Positions 1-12,908 of a stretch of DNA of 64,000 nt are shown here, in pieces. The DNA comes from Helichrysum umbraculigerum (Eukaryota; Streptophyta; Magnoliopsida; Asterales; Asteraceae). The notes beneath the pieces were generated by a model. That model was not told where the DNA came from. It was given only the letters and a program-made list of their open reading frames with translations, and did no database searches. Numbering within the stretch: position 1 is the stretch's first letter; every line of letters starts with the position of its first letter. A program made the position numbers and the translations under genes. Location of the stretch: contig CATIUR010000003.1 in NCBI GenBank assembly GCA_949592205.1, positions 168,133,759-168,197,758 on the forward strand. The letters run 5' to 3'.

Positions 1-74
1 TAAAAACTACATAAAGTTACACGCAAATATTAATTTAAAATTAAGTTTAACATAACATTGGTTTTACTTATAAC

Positions 75-726
75 TAGGGCTGGCAACCAACCCGTGAACC
101 CGAAACCCGACATGAACCCAACCTGAATATTATAAGGTTAGGGTCGGGATTTTTGAGACGCCAACCCGTCAACCTGAAACCCGCCAACTCGATATTTTTT
201 TGGGTCGGGTCTGGGTCAGCAAATGCATTTTTGGGTTGAACCCGACAACCCGAAATTCCGTTAATATTATTATAAATTTATTTTAATTTAAATATGACAC
301 ATAATTTAGACCTTTCCAGTTACTGATTTATAATTTTTTTCTTTGGTATCTTTACGTTTTGATATAAGTTAGTGAATTAATGATGTTTTGATGATCAATT
401 CAAATTGATATAATATTTATTTTTATAAAATTTGAAATTTTATAATTATTTATGCTTATAAATGATTAGCTATTTTATTCAAAAGATTGATCAATGTGAC
501 TTAACTGACCCAAAAGTTCAAAACCGACCTGAAAACTCGAAAATAAAGTGAAAATTTGTTGAATTATTAGCAATTCGGGTTGGGTCGGGTTGGGTTCGGG
601 TTGTCGGGTTTTGGGTTGGGTTGAAATACCCAACCCGATTTTAAAATCAGGTTGGGTTCGGGTTGACCATCTCTGACCCGCCAACCCGAACCCGTCAACC
701 CGACCCAACCCGAATTCCCACCCCTA
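75..726. mobile_element. Non-autonomous hAT-type element, 652 bp
   Basis: The ends are imperfect inverted repeats (TAGGGCTGG at the left; TAGGGGTGG reading inward from the right). They are flanked by a perfect 8-bp direct repeat CTTATAAC at 67-74 and 727-734. An 8-bp duplication with TAGGG-type ends is typical of hAT elements. The subterminal 150 bp on each side is packed with aacccg/cgggtt words, which could be transposase-binding repeats; the core is AT-rich. No coding capacity is seen; the short minus-strand frames over the right end are repeat translations. Confidence 0.8.
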
Positions 727-734
727 CTTATAAC

Positions 735-3324
735 CATATAAAGAAAAATAAATATAATCTGATTATCTTTTGTTTGGTGGAAGCCTACTATTTGGTCCAC
801 ATCATGATTGTCCCTTCTATATTCCATTTTATATTATAGTTGGTATTTCTGTTTCATCATTATCACTATTTCATTGTTCCACCTATTATGCGTGAATCAA
901 ATAAGTTCATCATATTGTAAAAGAAATATAATTAAGAATCAAAATAAGAACCAAATTTCGTAAGCCCAAAATTGGTTATACTACTTTGACACATTTTGTT
1001 AATTTTTATGGTATTACAATACCGAATTTCGCATATCTAAATCGTTTAGTAACAAGTACGGAGTAACTTTTAATTTATCACTATTTGTTTGTTATATTGC
1101 CTAAATAAAAGAACTAGTCATTGTAATTTTACTTTTCGAAACAAATGACTGTATAATATTAAACTCGTCGAGAAAATATAAGAAAGAATATTCTTGTGAG
1201 CATATTTGAAATCCCAAGGGAATTGAACCTTGAAGACAATAGATGGTGCGGGTGTGACTTTTTGTACATATTATAGTAATACAAATAATACTGTATGTCT
1301 TTTTGGTAGCATGGGAATAATATCTTGTACTGTATATATTAAAATAACATACTAATATACACTTTATTTAGGACACGTAACCATAAGTGGGAATAACGAA
1401 ACCTGAAATGACAACTTAACAATTATTTTATTTTTAAGTATATAGACAGATTCGTAACTTAATATTAATTAAATTATTCTGTCATATAATTATGCTTTAT
1501 CGTAAGTAAAGTGACCCCATTGAAACTAATCATGTGAATTATTAATTATTTGTTTCTGTCTTTTTTTATTTATTGTATAGTTTAGTGGGGGCGAAAAATT
1601 TAAAATGTCATTAATATCTTTAAAAAAATTATTTTTTACGTAATTTATAAATTCTTGTGGGGGCGGCTGCCTACGCTGCCCCCGCCCTGTCTCCGCCCCT
1701 GACTCCGTGTATCATATATTATACAGAGTATTTAAGATTATTTTAGTATTAATAATTGTAACAACCGCATTTAAATAGTCTTTCAAAAATAAGTTTATGG
1801 TGTTACATAATACCCGACTATCTCGATTATGTTCTAATTACTCCACTCGAAGCTCAATAATTCAGAAAGAGAAAAATATAACAAAAATAAAACTTTAACA
1901 AATGCTTTGTTTAATCGTCAAAATGCACGAACTAATAGAACAATCTGGATTTAAAATTGTTATTGTATCAGTTTTAAGTTTATTTATTATTACTTTGAAT
2001 AAGTAACACGTCACCTACATGGCTACACTACCTTTTAATTTAAATCATTTAATTTTGACACGTAAGGATGTTTTTCTTATTTCTTTGTATATTAATATTA
2101 ATATTAATATTAATTAATGCCGAATATCCTTTACTGAAAATTTTATATTTAATAAAAATCAGACATTCTTCTTCCTTCTATGCGCATGTTACATTTCCAT
2201 TTGTCTGCTCAACAATTTTAATTTCTAATACTTTTAAGATTAAATAAATTAATATGTTGAAGTCAAAGGCATCGTTTGAAAATGAAAAAAGCAAAACCAC
2301 ACAAACGAAGGCATAAATTAAATCAAATAACTTTAAATTGAGTCTCATCTTCAAAGACATTGAATTCCAATTTACTATTTTTTTATTTTTTTTTCTTTTT
2401 AACATTAATATCTTGAATCCAAAAATACTTTAAAAGCTCGTATAAACAAATTGGTGGTGATATTACCCTTATACGGAGTATATCAATTCACAAACCAAAT
2501 AAGCATATCCTCAGTGTTTTATCATGATATTTTGACCAAATTTTCATTGACTTTATATTGACTAAATATTCATGATACTTTAATCCACTAACAACTTATC
2601 ATGAGACAAGTTAATAGATTTGATAACAAAAGAGGAGTAGAGGACACGTGGGAGACACGTACAAATAGATTTCATAACAAAAGAGGAGTAGAGGACACGT
2701 GAGAGACACGTACATATTAAATTCTAGCTGACAAGACGCTAACTTCTCAATTTATCAACATACCTCCGGTGATTAATATTAATATATAGATTGAGTAGTA
2801 GATTATATATCACTATCTTAGTCCTAAACAATAAATTCGATATCGATATAAGAATGTAAGTTTTATATAACTTATTGCGTTGTTTCTGATAAAATGAGTT
2901 ACAAATCAGAATCCCAACCATACACGATTTAAGGTGTCCTGCTGTTACATAAAAAGATAAAAAAAAAAAAAAAAACACATTAATTAATTCTACTTTCTTT
3001 ATTAAATTACAAATATAATTAAATCATCACAGGTATAAAGTGTCGACAGAAAATAATACTCCGTACTATTTATTCCCTCTCTTTAAAAAAATAAATAAAT
3101 AAATATAAATAATAATAATTAAAAAAAAAAAATAGCGGTTTTTCTCTCCTATATTCCAGGCTCTCTCTCTATCTTCTATGGTTTCTAAATTATCTCTCTC
3201 CCTTTCTCCTTCGTCTCAAAATCAAAATCAAAAAATTGATTCATAAACAATTAATTAGCATCACTCATAAATTAAATCTATCTATCTCTGCACACAGTGA
3301 AGAAGTGAAAAAAGTGGAATTTGT
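735..3324. other. Intergenic region and sucrose-phosphate synthase upstream/5' leader
   Basis: AT-rich, with no supported gene. It holds a GC-rich scrap at about 1655-1705 resembling the end of a dispersed element (gggggcgg / ccgcccctg), a run of (TTAATA) at about 2088-2116, a 51-bp G-box duplication at 2613-2714 and an A-rich/CT-rich stretch at about 2955-3240. The last 150 bp (CT-rich, then CAAAATC words) looks like the 5' leader of the following gene. No unambiguous TATA box was chosen. Confidence 0.5.
2613..2714. promoter_or_regulatory. Tandem 51-bp duplication carrying two G-box/ABRE cores
   Basis: Two nearly identical 51-bp units (2613-2663 and 2664-2714) each contain GGACACGTG(G/A) followed by GACACGTAC. 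The palindromic cores CACGTG are at 2645-2650 and 2696-2701, exactly one period apart. CACGTG preceded by A is the ABA-responsive/G-box core bound by bZIP and bHLH factors. The pair lies about 620-680 bp upstream of the sucrose-phosphate synthase start codon. Regulatory function is inferred from position and motif only. Confidence 0.5.
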
Positions 3325-6300
3325 ATGGCGGGAAACGACTGGATAAACAGTTACTTGGAAGCGATACTTGATGTAGGACCTGGACTTGATGATGCCAAAT
3401 CATCGTTACTTCTTCGTGAACGAGGTCGTTTTAGTCCTACTCGTTACTTCGTTGATAACGTTATCGGTTTCGATGAAACTGATTTACATCGCTCCTGGGT
3501 TAAAGTACTTACATCTATCTATACTTCCTTTAATTCACTATATATTTTTTCTGTATACATGTATCCTGCAACCTAACTGTGTGTTTTGATGTATTGAATT
3601 GAATTTCATTACGTTAAGATTATTATATATATGTATACAGATGATATACATATATATGTATATGTATACAGATTTATGAGTAATCGAAGTTACAATTCAA
3701 TGATCAATATAAAAATACAGTGTGTGTGTGTATATGTTTATGAATGTATGTGTACGTTGAATTGATATGTATTAAGAATTATTACAAGTGGCTAACTTGA
3801 ATTTTTCTGATTTTTTGTTAATTGTATATATGTATCGTCTGTGTGTGTATGTTGTGATTTTGAAATTCGATTTACTGAATTGAGTCTTACGAGTGTGTAT
3901 GTGAAAATGTGAATGTAAATATATATTGTACTTTATATATTTTGTTTGTATCGTGTGTTGATTAATTGAAATGTTTGTGAACTTTACTTTACATGAATGA
4001 TTTGAAAGGAATAGAGTTGAATTCTATGAAATGAATTGTGTCGTTTTTGATTTATTAGTTATGTGTAGTGTTATCGTGTGTGTATATTTTGTTTATTAGT
4101 TTATATGTATATGTACGTTTATGGTGGTGATTGAAGTGTTATGTGTTTCTCTGTTTATTGTTTTCTATATGTTGTTGAAACCGGAACTAATTGTTATTGT
4201 GTGTATATGAAGGCGCAAGCGACTAGGAGTCCGCAAGAGAGAAATACCAGGCTTGAGAATATGTGTTGGAGGATTTGGAATTTAGCTCGTCAGAAGAAAC
4301 AGGTTTTTATATCCGTTTATTAATTTAAAAATGTTGTTTCTTGACCAATTTTGTTTTGTATGTAACTAGGTGTTGTTTCAGTTGGTGACTTTTCTATGAA
4401 CTGATGGAAAAAGTAGCTTAATTTTGAATGCAGATTTGATTTCTCAACTGTTTGTGTTTAATGATAGGACTCCATTATGATATTGAGAGAAATTCAATCC
4501 ACTTCAGAAATTTGTTTGTCTCACAACCAGACTTGTAATTCAAAATTCAGCCTTGTGATACATTTGATGTTCGAGAATTACATTTGCCAAATGTGTTATT
4601 GTTATGTTGTATCGAAAGTTAAATGGTCGGTGGATGTGTTTTCTTGTCAAATAAATGCAGTACAGATTTGAGATATATTGTCACATATTTAATGTGGCAT
4701 GATGTGTCGTACACTTTATAGTTTGAACTATGAATGCAGTAGTATAACCTTTTGAAATTAGACTGCCATTTCCATCAATACCTCTGTTAATGTGTTCACT
4801 TTGTTTTTAGCTTGAGAATGAGGAAGCTCATAGAGTGGCCAAACGTCGTATTGAGCGTGAAAAGGGTCGCAGAGAAGCAGTTGCTGACATGTCAGAAGAC
4901 TTATCTGAGGGGGAGAAAGGAGAGCCCATCAGTGATGTATCTGCTCATGGTGACAGTCACAGAGGTCGTTTGCCCAGAATGAGCTCTCTGGATGCCATGG
5001 AGGCTTGGGCTAATCAACAGAAGGGGAAAAAGCTGTATCTTGTATTAATAAGGTTTCTCTCTGTTAACCTTCACTTTTCACTAGTTAATAAGCTGGATAT
5101 TATCCATAATGTATGTGCAAAAAAAAAAAACAATTACCATTAGAAGGATACACGATATTCCATATTTTGGATTCCTTCTGTTTGTGTTTTTCTTTTTTGC
5201 AAAAAATAGTACATCTATCATGAAAGGTCTAAAGTCTTTTATGTTTTAGAATCATATAGTGTGACATCTTAAAATCAGTCTGCAAATACACAAATGAGTT
5301 GAATCACCACCATTTTTTTAGTTAGACAATACACGAAACACATGATTTACAATCATACCACCTATTGTCTCTTAGCTTGACTAGATGTGAAGGGGAGCTA
5401 CTAATAAATCTAAACAAATACATCAATTTCTTCTCTTTGTGTGTCTTGTCTGCATGATGATTGTTGATGTTCTCTCATAATTAAATGTCTTACAGCCTTC
5501 ATGGGTTAATACGTGGTGAAAATATGGAGCTTGGTCGTGATTCCGATACAGGTGGTCAGGTAACAATTCCAGTCTACCCTGTGTTTGTTTTGTTCTTCTC
5601 AAAATTGTATTTCTACATTGTTTTATAACTTGTGCAAGCATTTGCAGGTTAAGTATGTTGTAGAACTTGCAAGAGCTTTAGCTTCAATGCCAGGTGTCTA
5701 TCGAGTTGATCTACTTACTAGACAAGTAGCCTGTCCAGAAGTGGACTGGAGTTATGGTGAACCAACAGAAATGTTAGCAACACATAACTCTGATGGCATG
5801 ACAGATGAAATGGGCGAAAGTAGCGGTGCTTATATAATCCGTATTCCATTTGGTCCAAAAGACAAATATATCCCTAAAGAGTTACTCTGGCCTCACATCC
5901 CTGAATTTGTTGATGGTGCACTTAGCCACGTAATTCAAATGTCCAAAGTTTTGGGTGAGCAAGTTGGTGGTGGGCACCCGGTCTGGCCCATTGCCATCCA
6001 TGGTCATTATGCAGATGCTGGTGACTCAGCGGCCCGTTTATCTGGTGCTTTAAATGTACCCATGCTTTTCACGGGTCACTCACTTGGAAGAGATAAGTTA
6101 GAACAACTTCTGAGACAAGGAAGATTAACTAAAGATGAAATCAATACTACTTATAAAATCATGCGTAGGATAGAGGCTGAGGAGACGAGTCTTGATGCCT
6201 CTGAGGTGGTCATAACTAGTACCAGACAAGAGATAGATGAACAGTGGCGGTTGTATGATGGGTTTGACCCAGTGCTAGAGAAGAAACTTAGAGCTAGGAT

Positions 6301-9300
6301 CAGGCGTAATGTGAGCTGTTATGGAAGGTTCATGCCTCGCATGGTTGTAAGTGCCAAAATGCTCTACACTGTGTATCTTGTATTCTCTTTCTACAGGTTA
6401 AAAATTGGGCGGGGCAGGAATGTTGGGTAACGGGTCAGAAAGGTAATGGGTCAAAACAGGTCAAATGTTGGTACGGGTTGGCATGGGTTGGTCTGGAACT
6501 GCGGCCGGGTTGACCCATGACACCCTATCCAAAAAGTTATACTAGTTAGCATGTCAGATTTGGTATAAAAGTTATACAACTTCAATAATAATTCACCTTG
6601 TATTCTTAATAGTAATATGATTGATTGGGTTTTATGCCTTATTGCATTAAAGACCCATTTCACGATCTGCTGATTTTACCCGTTTGACCAATTAGAGATA
6701 ATAAAACCTTCGAATCAAGCCATTCTTTTCTTAGTTATCGAATTTATCACTTCAATTACTGGCAGGTAATTCCTCCTGGGATGGAGTTCAATCATATTGT
6801 TCCTCATGAAAGTGATATTGACGGTGAAACAGAAGGAGGGGAAGATCATCAGGCTTCTCCAGACCCACCTATCTGGACAGAGGTTTGATTTTCTATCTGA
6901 TTAGTTAATTTTCAAGCTGAAGACTAAAGACCGATATCTATTGCATTTCCATGTTTCTTTTGCCAGTCTCTTTCCATTTCAATTATTTTTAGAGGAATCA
7001 CAAGTCCTTAACCTCAATTCATGCAGATAATGCGTTTTTTTACCAACCCACGAAAGCCCATGATACTAGCCCTTGCTAGGCCAGATCCTAAAAAAAACCT
7101 TACAACTTTGGTTAAAGCGTTTGGAGAGTGTCGTCCGCTAAGGGAGCTTGCTAATCTGGTATGTTGTGAACTTTTAATTATCATATGCTTTTTCTGACAC
7201 GTTATTAAATATTATTTGTCATTAAAGTATACTTTTACCTTCATTTTGCAGACTTTAATAATGGGTAACCGAGATAACATCGATGAGATGTCAAGCACCA
7301 GTGCTTCAATGCTTCTCTCAATTATTAAGATGATTGACAAGTATGATCTTTATGGTCAAGTGGCATATCCTAAGCATCATAAGCAGGTTGAAGTCGCTGA
7401 CATATACCGCCTAGCAGCCAAGACCAAGGTAATAAATAATTCATATCGTGTCTGATATCTATTATTAATGAATAATTCATCTTGTTTTCTTACATTTGGA
7501 TGATGTAATCTTTAACATGTATATTGGCCTTCTAATATAATGATAGATTTTGAATTATTGAAGAAAAGGGGAAATATAACCTTGTTTTACTTGTTTTTTC
7601 AGGGTGTTTTCATCAATCCGGCTTTCATAGAGCCATTTGGACTTACTTTGATTGAGGTGGGTCTTCTGGCCTTTTTATGTGTTTTTCAATTAGGTACACT
7701 TGTCAGAATAGTAAACTTAGCCTTACTTATTAAATTTCATCAAACAGGCAGCTGCACATGGGTTACCAATGGTTGCCACCAAAAATGGAGGCCCTGTGGA
7801 TATACATAGGGTGAGTTATGTCTATTTTATTTCGAGGTGGAGATTTCAACCCACTGACTTATGAAAGGGTTGGTTGGGGTTATGTTTTATCTCTAATGGA
7901 TCACGTGTATTGAAAGCCACCCAGAGTGTATTTCTAATGCATAAAACCTCATATACATTTTATTCCTAAAAGTAGAATACTTTTGAAATAATTTATTGCT
8001 TGTGGTTCTTATATGTTACACTATTTATTCAAAAGGAAATGAACTTAATGCATAAAACCTTCGAAATCATTTCATTAGAAGTAGTTTATCATAGAAAGTA
8101 TATAATATTTGCAATCATATTGGCACACTAATTGTTCATAAAATATTTCAAATAAATTGGTCACTTTTTTTTGCTCAACCCAACCTACTTAAATATGTAC
8201 CCAACGTTACCTGCTTTTGACCCATTACTCACCCCACCTGTTTTGTTACCTCTAGTTTTATTAAATGTTTTTGTTGGTTAACTTAGTACTAGGTCAGTGA
8301 ATTGATGATGTCATCTTTACAGGTACTTGACAATGGTTTGCTTATTGATCCCCATGATCAACAGTCAATTGCAGATGCTTTATTAAAGCTTGTTGCAGAT
8401 AAGCAACTTTGGGCCAAATGCAGGGCAAATGGATTAAGAAATATTCATCTGTTCTCATGGACCGAACATTGCAAAACTTATCTTTCACGGATAGCAAGTT
8501 GTAAACCAAGGCAACCTGGGTGGCTAAAAAACGACGATGATGATGAAAATTCAGAATCTGACTCACCAAGTGATTCCTTAAGAGATATGCAAGATATATC
8601 TCTGAATTTAAAGTTTTCGATGGATGGAGATAAAGAAAATGATAATAATAGTAAGTTGGAGAATGCTGTTTTGTCATACGCGAAAGGTGTTGGCAAAAGT
8701 GCACAAAGGACAGTTTCAGGAGAAAAAAGTGAACAACTTAAATTCCCGGCATTGAGGAGGAGGACACATATTTTTGTAATTGCTATTGATGACGACGATA
8801 TTGGATCTCTTTTCGAAAATGTTAAGAAAATATTCAAGGCTGTCGAGAACGAAAAGAGTGAAGGTTCTATTGGATTTATATTGGCGACATCGTTACGAAT
8901 GGCTGAAATTCATTCTTTTTTGGTCTCAAAGGGTGTGAATCCGTCAGATTTTGATGCTTTTATTTGCAACAGTGGTGCTGATCTTTATTATTCATCTTCA
9001 CATTCGGAAGATAACCCATTTGTGTTTGACTTGTATTACCATTCACATATTGAGTACCGCTGGGGTGGTGAAGGGCTCAGGAAGACTTTGGTTAAGTGGG
9101 CATCCTCCATAATTGACAAAAAAGCCGAGAATAAAAATGAAGAACATGTTGTTACAGAAGATGAAGAAGTTTCAACCAACTATTGCTATGCTTTTAATAT
9201 TCATAAGCCGGGACTGGTTAGTTTATTAATGATGAAGTCTGCTTATTTTAAAATTATACATTATACACTCTGGCATGATGTATTTGTTTCAACGTGTTTA

Positions 9301-10563
9301 CATTTACTTGGTCGATTAGGATTTTTTTAGCTAAAACGATAATCATTCAAAAACAGTTTCTAATGCATGCAATCTCCCAAATTCTTCTAATTCTGTAGGG
9401 AAGAAAAGTGTTGTTGCGTCGTTCAACTTGACTCGGCCCATTTTGACCCGTACTATTGAATGACCTGCTTCACCCAAACCTGTTTTGACCTGGATCCCAA
9501 CCCATTCATTTTGCTACATCTGTTATTGGTATAGATTTCATGTTGTGTTCCTGGTTTGTTTATTTATTTATGCATTATATTTACTGGTTCAATTTGTAGG
9601 TTCCTCCTGTTAAGGAACTTCGGAAGTTAATGAGGATCCAAGCTCTTCGCTGTCATGTTATTTATTGCCAAAATGGAAAGAAGATTAATGTGATTCCAGT
9701 GTCAGCATCTCGTTCTCAAGCCCTCAGGTAATTATAGTTTTCTTGCTATACGTTTTCTCATCTGTGGTTTAATTTTTAGAATGTGCAGGCTATCATTATA
9801 AAAAACAAATAACAAAATCTTCTAACTGAATAGTATGCGAAAAATGTTACTATAATAAACAAACTTAAAATAGTAGGATAAACAAAAAAGAATTACAGAG
9901 TAGAAGAAAAGGAGAAGGATTAAAGGATCAGCGTATAATTTATCTGGAACATGCACAAGACTTTCCTAAACATAGATTATTGTTACAATAATATAATACT
10001 TGCAGTCATAACTGATACTATTTTTTCTAAGAAGTTCATTAATTTTGAACAAGTGTTACGACCCGTTACCCAATCCACCCAAGGATCAGCGTATAATTTA
10101 TCTGGAACATGCACAAGACTTTCCTAAACATAGTTTATTGTTACAATAATATAATACTTGCAGTCATAATTGATACTATTTTTTCTAAGAAGTTCATTAA
10201 ATTAGAACAAGTGTTACGACCCGTTACCCAATCCACCCATCTTGAGATGAACGATTAGGATTTGATTCATTATACACCTTCAGGTACCTGTATCTGCGGT
10301 GGGGTATGGACTTGTCAAAGGTGGTAGTCTTTGTTGGAGAAAGTGGGGACACAGATTATGAAGGATTTCTGGGTGGAGTTCACAAATCGGTTATATTGAA
10401 GGGAGTTGGCAGCAGTACCACCAATCAACTTCATGCTAACAGAGTCTACCCACTTTCAGACGTAACACCTACTGAAAGTCCCAATCTTATCCAGACACCC
10501 GCAGAATGTAGCAGTGCTGATATCCGTGCTTCATTGGGAAAACTGGGAGTTCTCAAACCATAA
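3325..10563 (+). CDS. SPS: Sucrose-phosphate synthase, 13 exons, 1039 aa, complete
   Basis: Makes sucrose-6-phosphate from UDP-glucose and fructose-6-phosphate in the cytosol; this is the committed step of sucrose synthesis. Exons: 3325-3504, 4213-4302, 4811-5052, 5496-5559, 5648-6346, 6766-6882, 7027-7158, 7252-7428, 7603-7656, 7748-7810, 8323-9216, 9600-9727, 10284-10563. All have GT-AG introns and phase is kept throughout (3120 nt). The N-terminus MAGNDWINSYLEAILDVGPG is typical of the family. The glucosyltransferase domain (about 165-650) has the GT-B E-x7-E motif EPFGLTLIE at 577-585. A variable acidic linker follows, then a sucrose-phosphatase-like C-terminal domain from about 751 with no DxDxT nucleophile motif, as is normal for SPS. 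RMSSLDAMEAW around Ser149 matches the regulatory site known as Ser158 in spinach. Length is normal. Intron 10 holds a hAT MITE and intron 12 a tandem duplication. Confidence 0.96.
7833..8255. mobile_element. hAT-like MITE in intron 10 of the SPS gene
   Basis: The ends read CGAGGTGGAGATTTCAACCC at the left and CTAGAGGTAACAAAACAGG inward from the right, a weak inverted repeat of the 'gaggtggcaaaa' type common in this window. The 8-bp flanks TTTTATTT (7825-7832) and TTTTATTA (8256-8263) match at 7 of 8 positions. The interior is AT-rich with gacccatt words near the ends. It is intronic and does not disturb the splice sites. Confidence 0.55.
9923..10238. repeat. 158-bp tandem duplication in intron 12 of the SPS gene
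   Basis: Unit 1 (9923-10080) and unit 2 (10081-10238) are head-to-tail copies with only a few mismatches. Each starts AAGGATCAGCGT and ends ATCCACCCA after a 'gttacgacccgttaccc' stretch. Both lie wholly inside the intron between exons 12 and 13. Confidence 0.85.
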
Positions 10564-10714
10564 AGAAGTTAATATTATTGCTCCTGGTCTCAGGCTGATT
10601 GATCCCTGTTGAAATGTATTGCATTATATTTTTGTTGCTTACTCAAGCTGCACTTACATGAATATACTCTTGTTTATGTACCTATAAGAAAAGTACCATA
10701 ATTTGTACAGAATT

Positions 10715-10720
10715 AATAAA
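10715..10720 (+). terminator. Probable poly(A) signal of the SPS gene
   Basis: AATAAA lies about 150 bp after the stop codon in a T-rich 3' region (ttgtttatg, tttttgttgc upstream). Plausible by spacing; other A-rich signals are nearby. Confidence 0.35.
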
Positions 10721-11622
10721 TGCGGGTATTATATACGTCTTTTGGGTTTATGTCGTGTTTTAGTGGATACACTTGTTTATGTAGCTTAAGTTATGAAATT
10801 TTTGTCCCGAGATATCATTATAATTCACTGGGTTATATACAATTTAAGAAGCCCCTTCTTGACCATTAGAGCAATAGCTTAATAAAGGGGTTTTTTGGTG
10901 AAGACTTATCGTAGCATGACCGTTTGATGGAGAAGGAAAAGCATGTATGGTTTTTATGGACTTATTCAAATGGTTAAGTTGTATCAAGTGTATCCTAAAA
11001 GTCATAACCTGGAAATGGAGTAATGTTTCTGCGTTTTCAAGTATAAAATAAAATTATTTCATTAATTTGATGGCGTTTGACGTTCTAATGCAAGAATTCA
11101 AGAATGAAAGTATGGAAAAAAGTGGCTTCCAGTGAGCCACGAAATTAGTAGAGAATTAGAACAATATATAACTCTTAACGAATACAAAACATTACAACAC
11201 TATCCCAATGACAAATGCAACTATTAGATTTCTTATGATTCCTGACTTCTAATACAATTCAGTTCCTTGCAATGATGCAGTTGTGTTCACCGGATAAAGA
11301 TCATAAAAGATTCCGACTTTGGGATGAAACACAACTAAGACGATATCCAACAGCAAAACCACATGAGAACGAGTCTAGTATCTAACCACAGAGACCATTG
11401 GTAGGCAAAAAAAAAAAGACGAAGTTATTTTAGAAGACGATTATGCAGGATGGGCCAAGCAATCACTTTAGAGGCAGAAAACTGAAATGATATATGAATC
11501 ACAAAACTGAGTCTCTGGGCAAATTGTTTCGAATTCACTCTGTTCGATCAGAATACAACAGAGGAACAAACCCCATATTTTGTACTACACTAAAATTTAC
11601 CAGCAGAACCAAGAGATGGATC
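10721..11622. other. Intergenic region between convergent SPS and TFIIA gamma genes
   Basis: Contains the 3' ends of both converging genes. No open frame of note, no repeat with recognisable ends and no RNA gene were seen. The 400 bp nearest 11622 are probably 3' UTR of the minus-strand gene. Confidence 0.4.
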
Positions 11623-12908
11623 TCATTGGACAAGCAGCTTTGAGTCACACGCCACAATCTTAACTCGACCAACATTTTCTTGGTGCTCGTCATACTTGAA
11701 AAGAGCATCCTGAAGAATAAACGTCCACACGTTGTCACAGAACCTATATGTGTGCAAATGCCCCTGTTTAACATTATAAGAAAAGATCAGCATCAACACA
11801 GTGACGACAAAATGGATCAATCGTAAAAGCTTACTAGTAGTGGTGGCAAAACAGACAGGCCAAAATGGATCATCATCCACAATATTCCAGATGCTTCTAG
11901 AACTAAATGTAGTTAGGAGGTCTTAAGCAATTAAGTGTACTTTAGACAACTTCTAGCCATTCAACCACTGATAGCTAAAGGTATATATTTTACCCATTTG
12001 ACATGTCATAGTTACATACAGCCGGAATCGACCTGGTTACACACACGTGGGGTGCAAATTTCCACCTCCACTTATTAGATACAATTGAGGTTCAGGTTTG
12101 TTCAAATACTTGACTCAGGATAAGAGGCTCTCTGCTTACTGCACTGGAGGTGAGCGGAGTTACACCTGGGATCTTCTCTAATTGGGTATTTACAAGTATT
12201 ATTGAAAACCCAGATACTATCTCAATGTATATCAAGATCAAGCTCATAATTGACCAAGTGATTAATTTAATAGTTAGGTTTGTTCTCTAAGGTTAAATGA
12301 GAGTTTAAATACATACAAACTATCTCAAAGTTGGCAGATGATAATACATTATACGATAGTGGTTATGATTTTAGAATTAGGATAAAACATCAAGAACCTT
12401 TACTAGCCACTTAAAATTCTCAACGTACTTTATCTGTGCATCAGTGTGAGTATAAAATGGCTTATGCATATCATTAATCTTTGTTAAGGCTGTTTAGACC
12501 AAGCATTTTCTATTAATGAATCTACTCATGTAGGGAACTCTGTGACAAATAGAACTCACATATCAATTAAGCAAGCCAAGGACCACAAGAAGGCTTATTT
12601 CTTCAAACAGATAAAGCTGCTTACCTTAATGGACACCTTGGTCTTAACCTGAGATTCCAGTGCCTCAGCCATTGACTACAACCAATGAAATAAGGAGTCA
12701 TGATCCACGTATTGATCAGCTTTGTGCATGATACATATGCATGGAGCTAGCACATATTTAAAGAAGCTCAAAAAAAGACCTTGTCAAACTGAACAAGCAC
12801 TTGGATAGCCAGCTCTGGGCCAAGAACACCACTTGACACCATCTCATCCAGCGTTTCAGTCAAACACATTCCAATTGTTGACCTTCGGTACAACTCAAAT
12901 GTCGCCAT
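11623..12908 (-). CDS. TFIIA-S: Transcription initiation factor IIA, gamma (small) subunit, 106 aa
   Basis: Small subunit of TFIIA, which stabilises TBP on the TATA box at RNA polymerase II promoters. Exons, 5' to 3' on the minus strand: 12780-12908, 12625-12675 and 11623-11763, with GT-AG introns and phase 0 at both junctions; total 107 codons with stop. The protein begins MATFELYRRSTIGMCLTETL (N-terminal helical half). Exon 2 encodes SMAEALESQVKTKVSIK. Exon 3 (GHLHTYRFCDNVWTFILQDA onward) is the C-terminal beta-barrel part. The length equals the usual 106 aa of plant TFIIA gamma. It converges on the SPS gene. Confidence 0.95.

Noticed and set aside
475..827. Two minus-strand frames with many Pro/Asn/Gln repeats
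   Set aside because: Translations of the aacccg array at the right end of the hAT element; no independent coding evidence.
1570..1710. GC-rich ggggg/ccgcccc segment as a transposon
   Set aside because: Resembles the right end of a dispersed element but no left end or duplication could be found.
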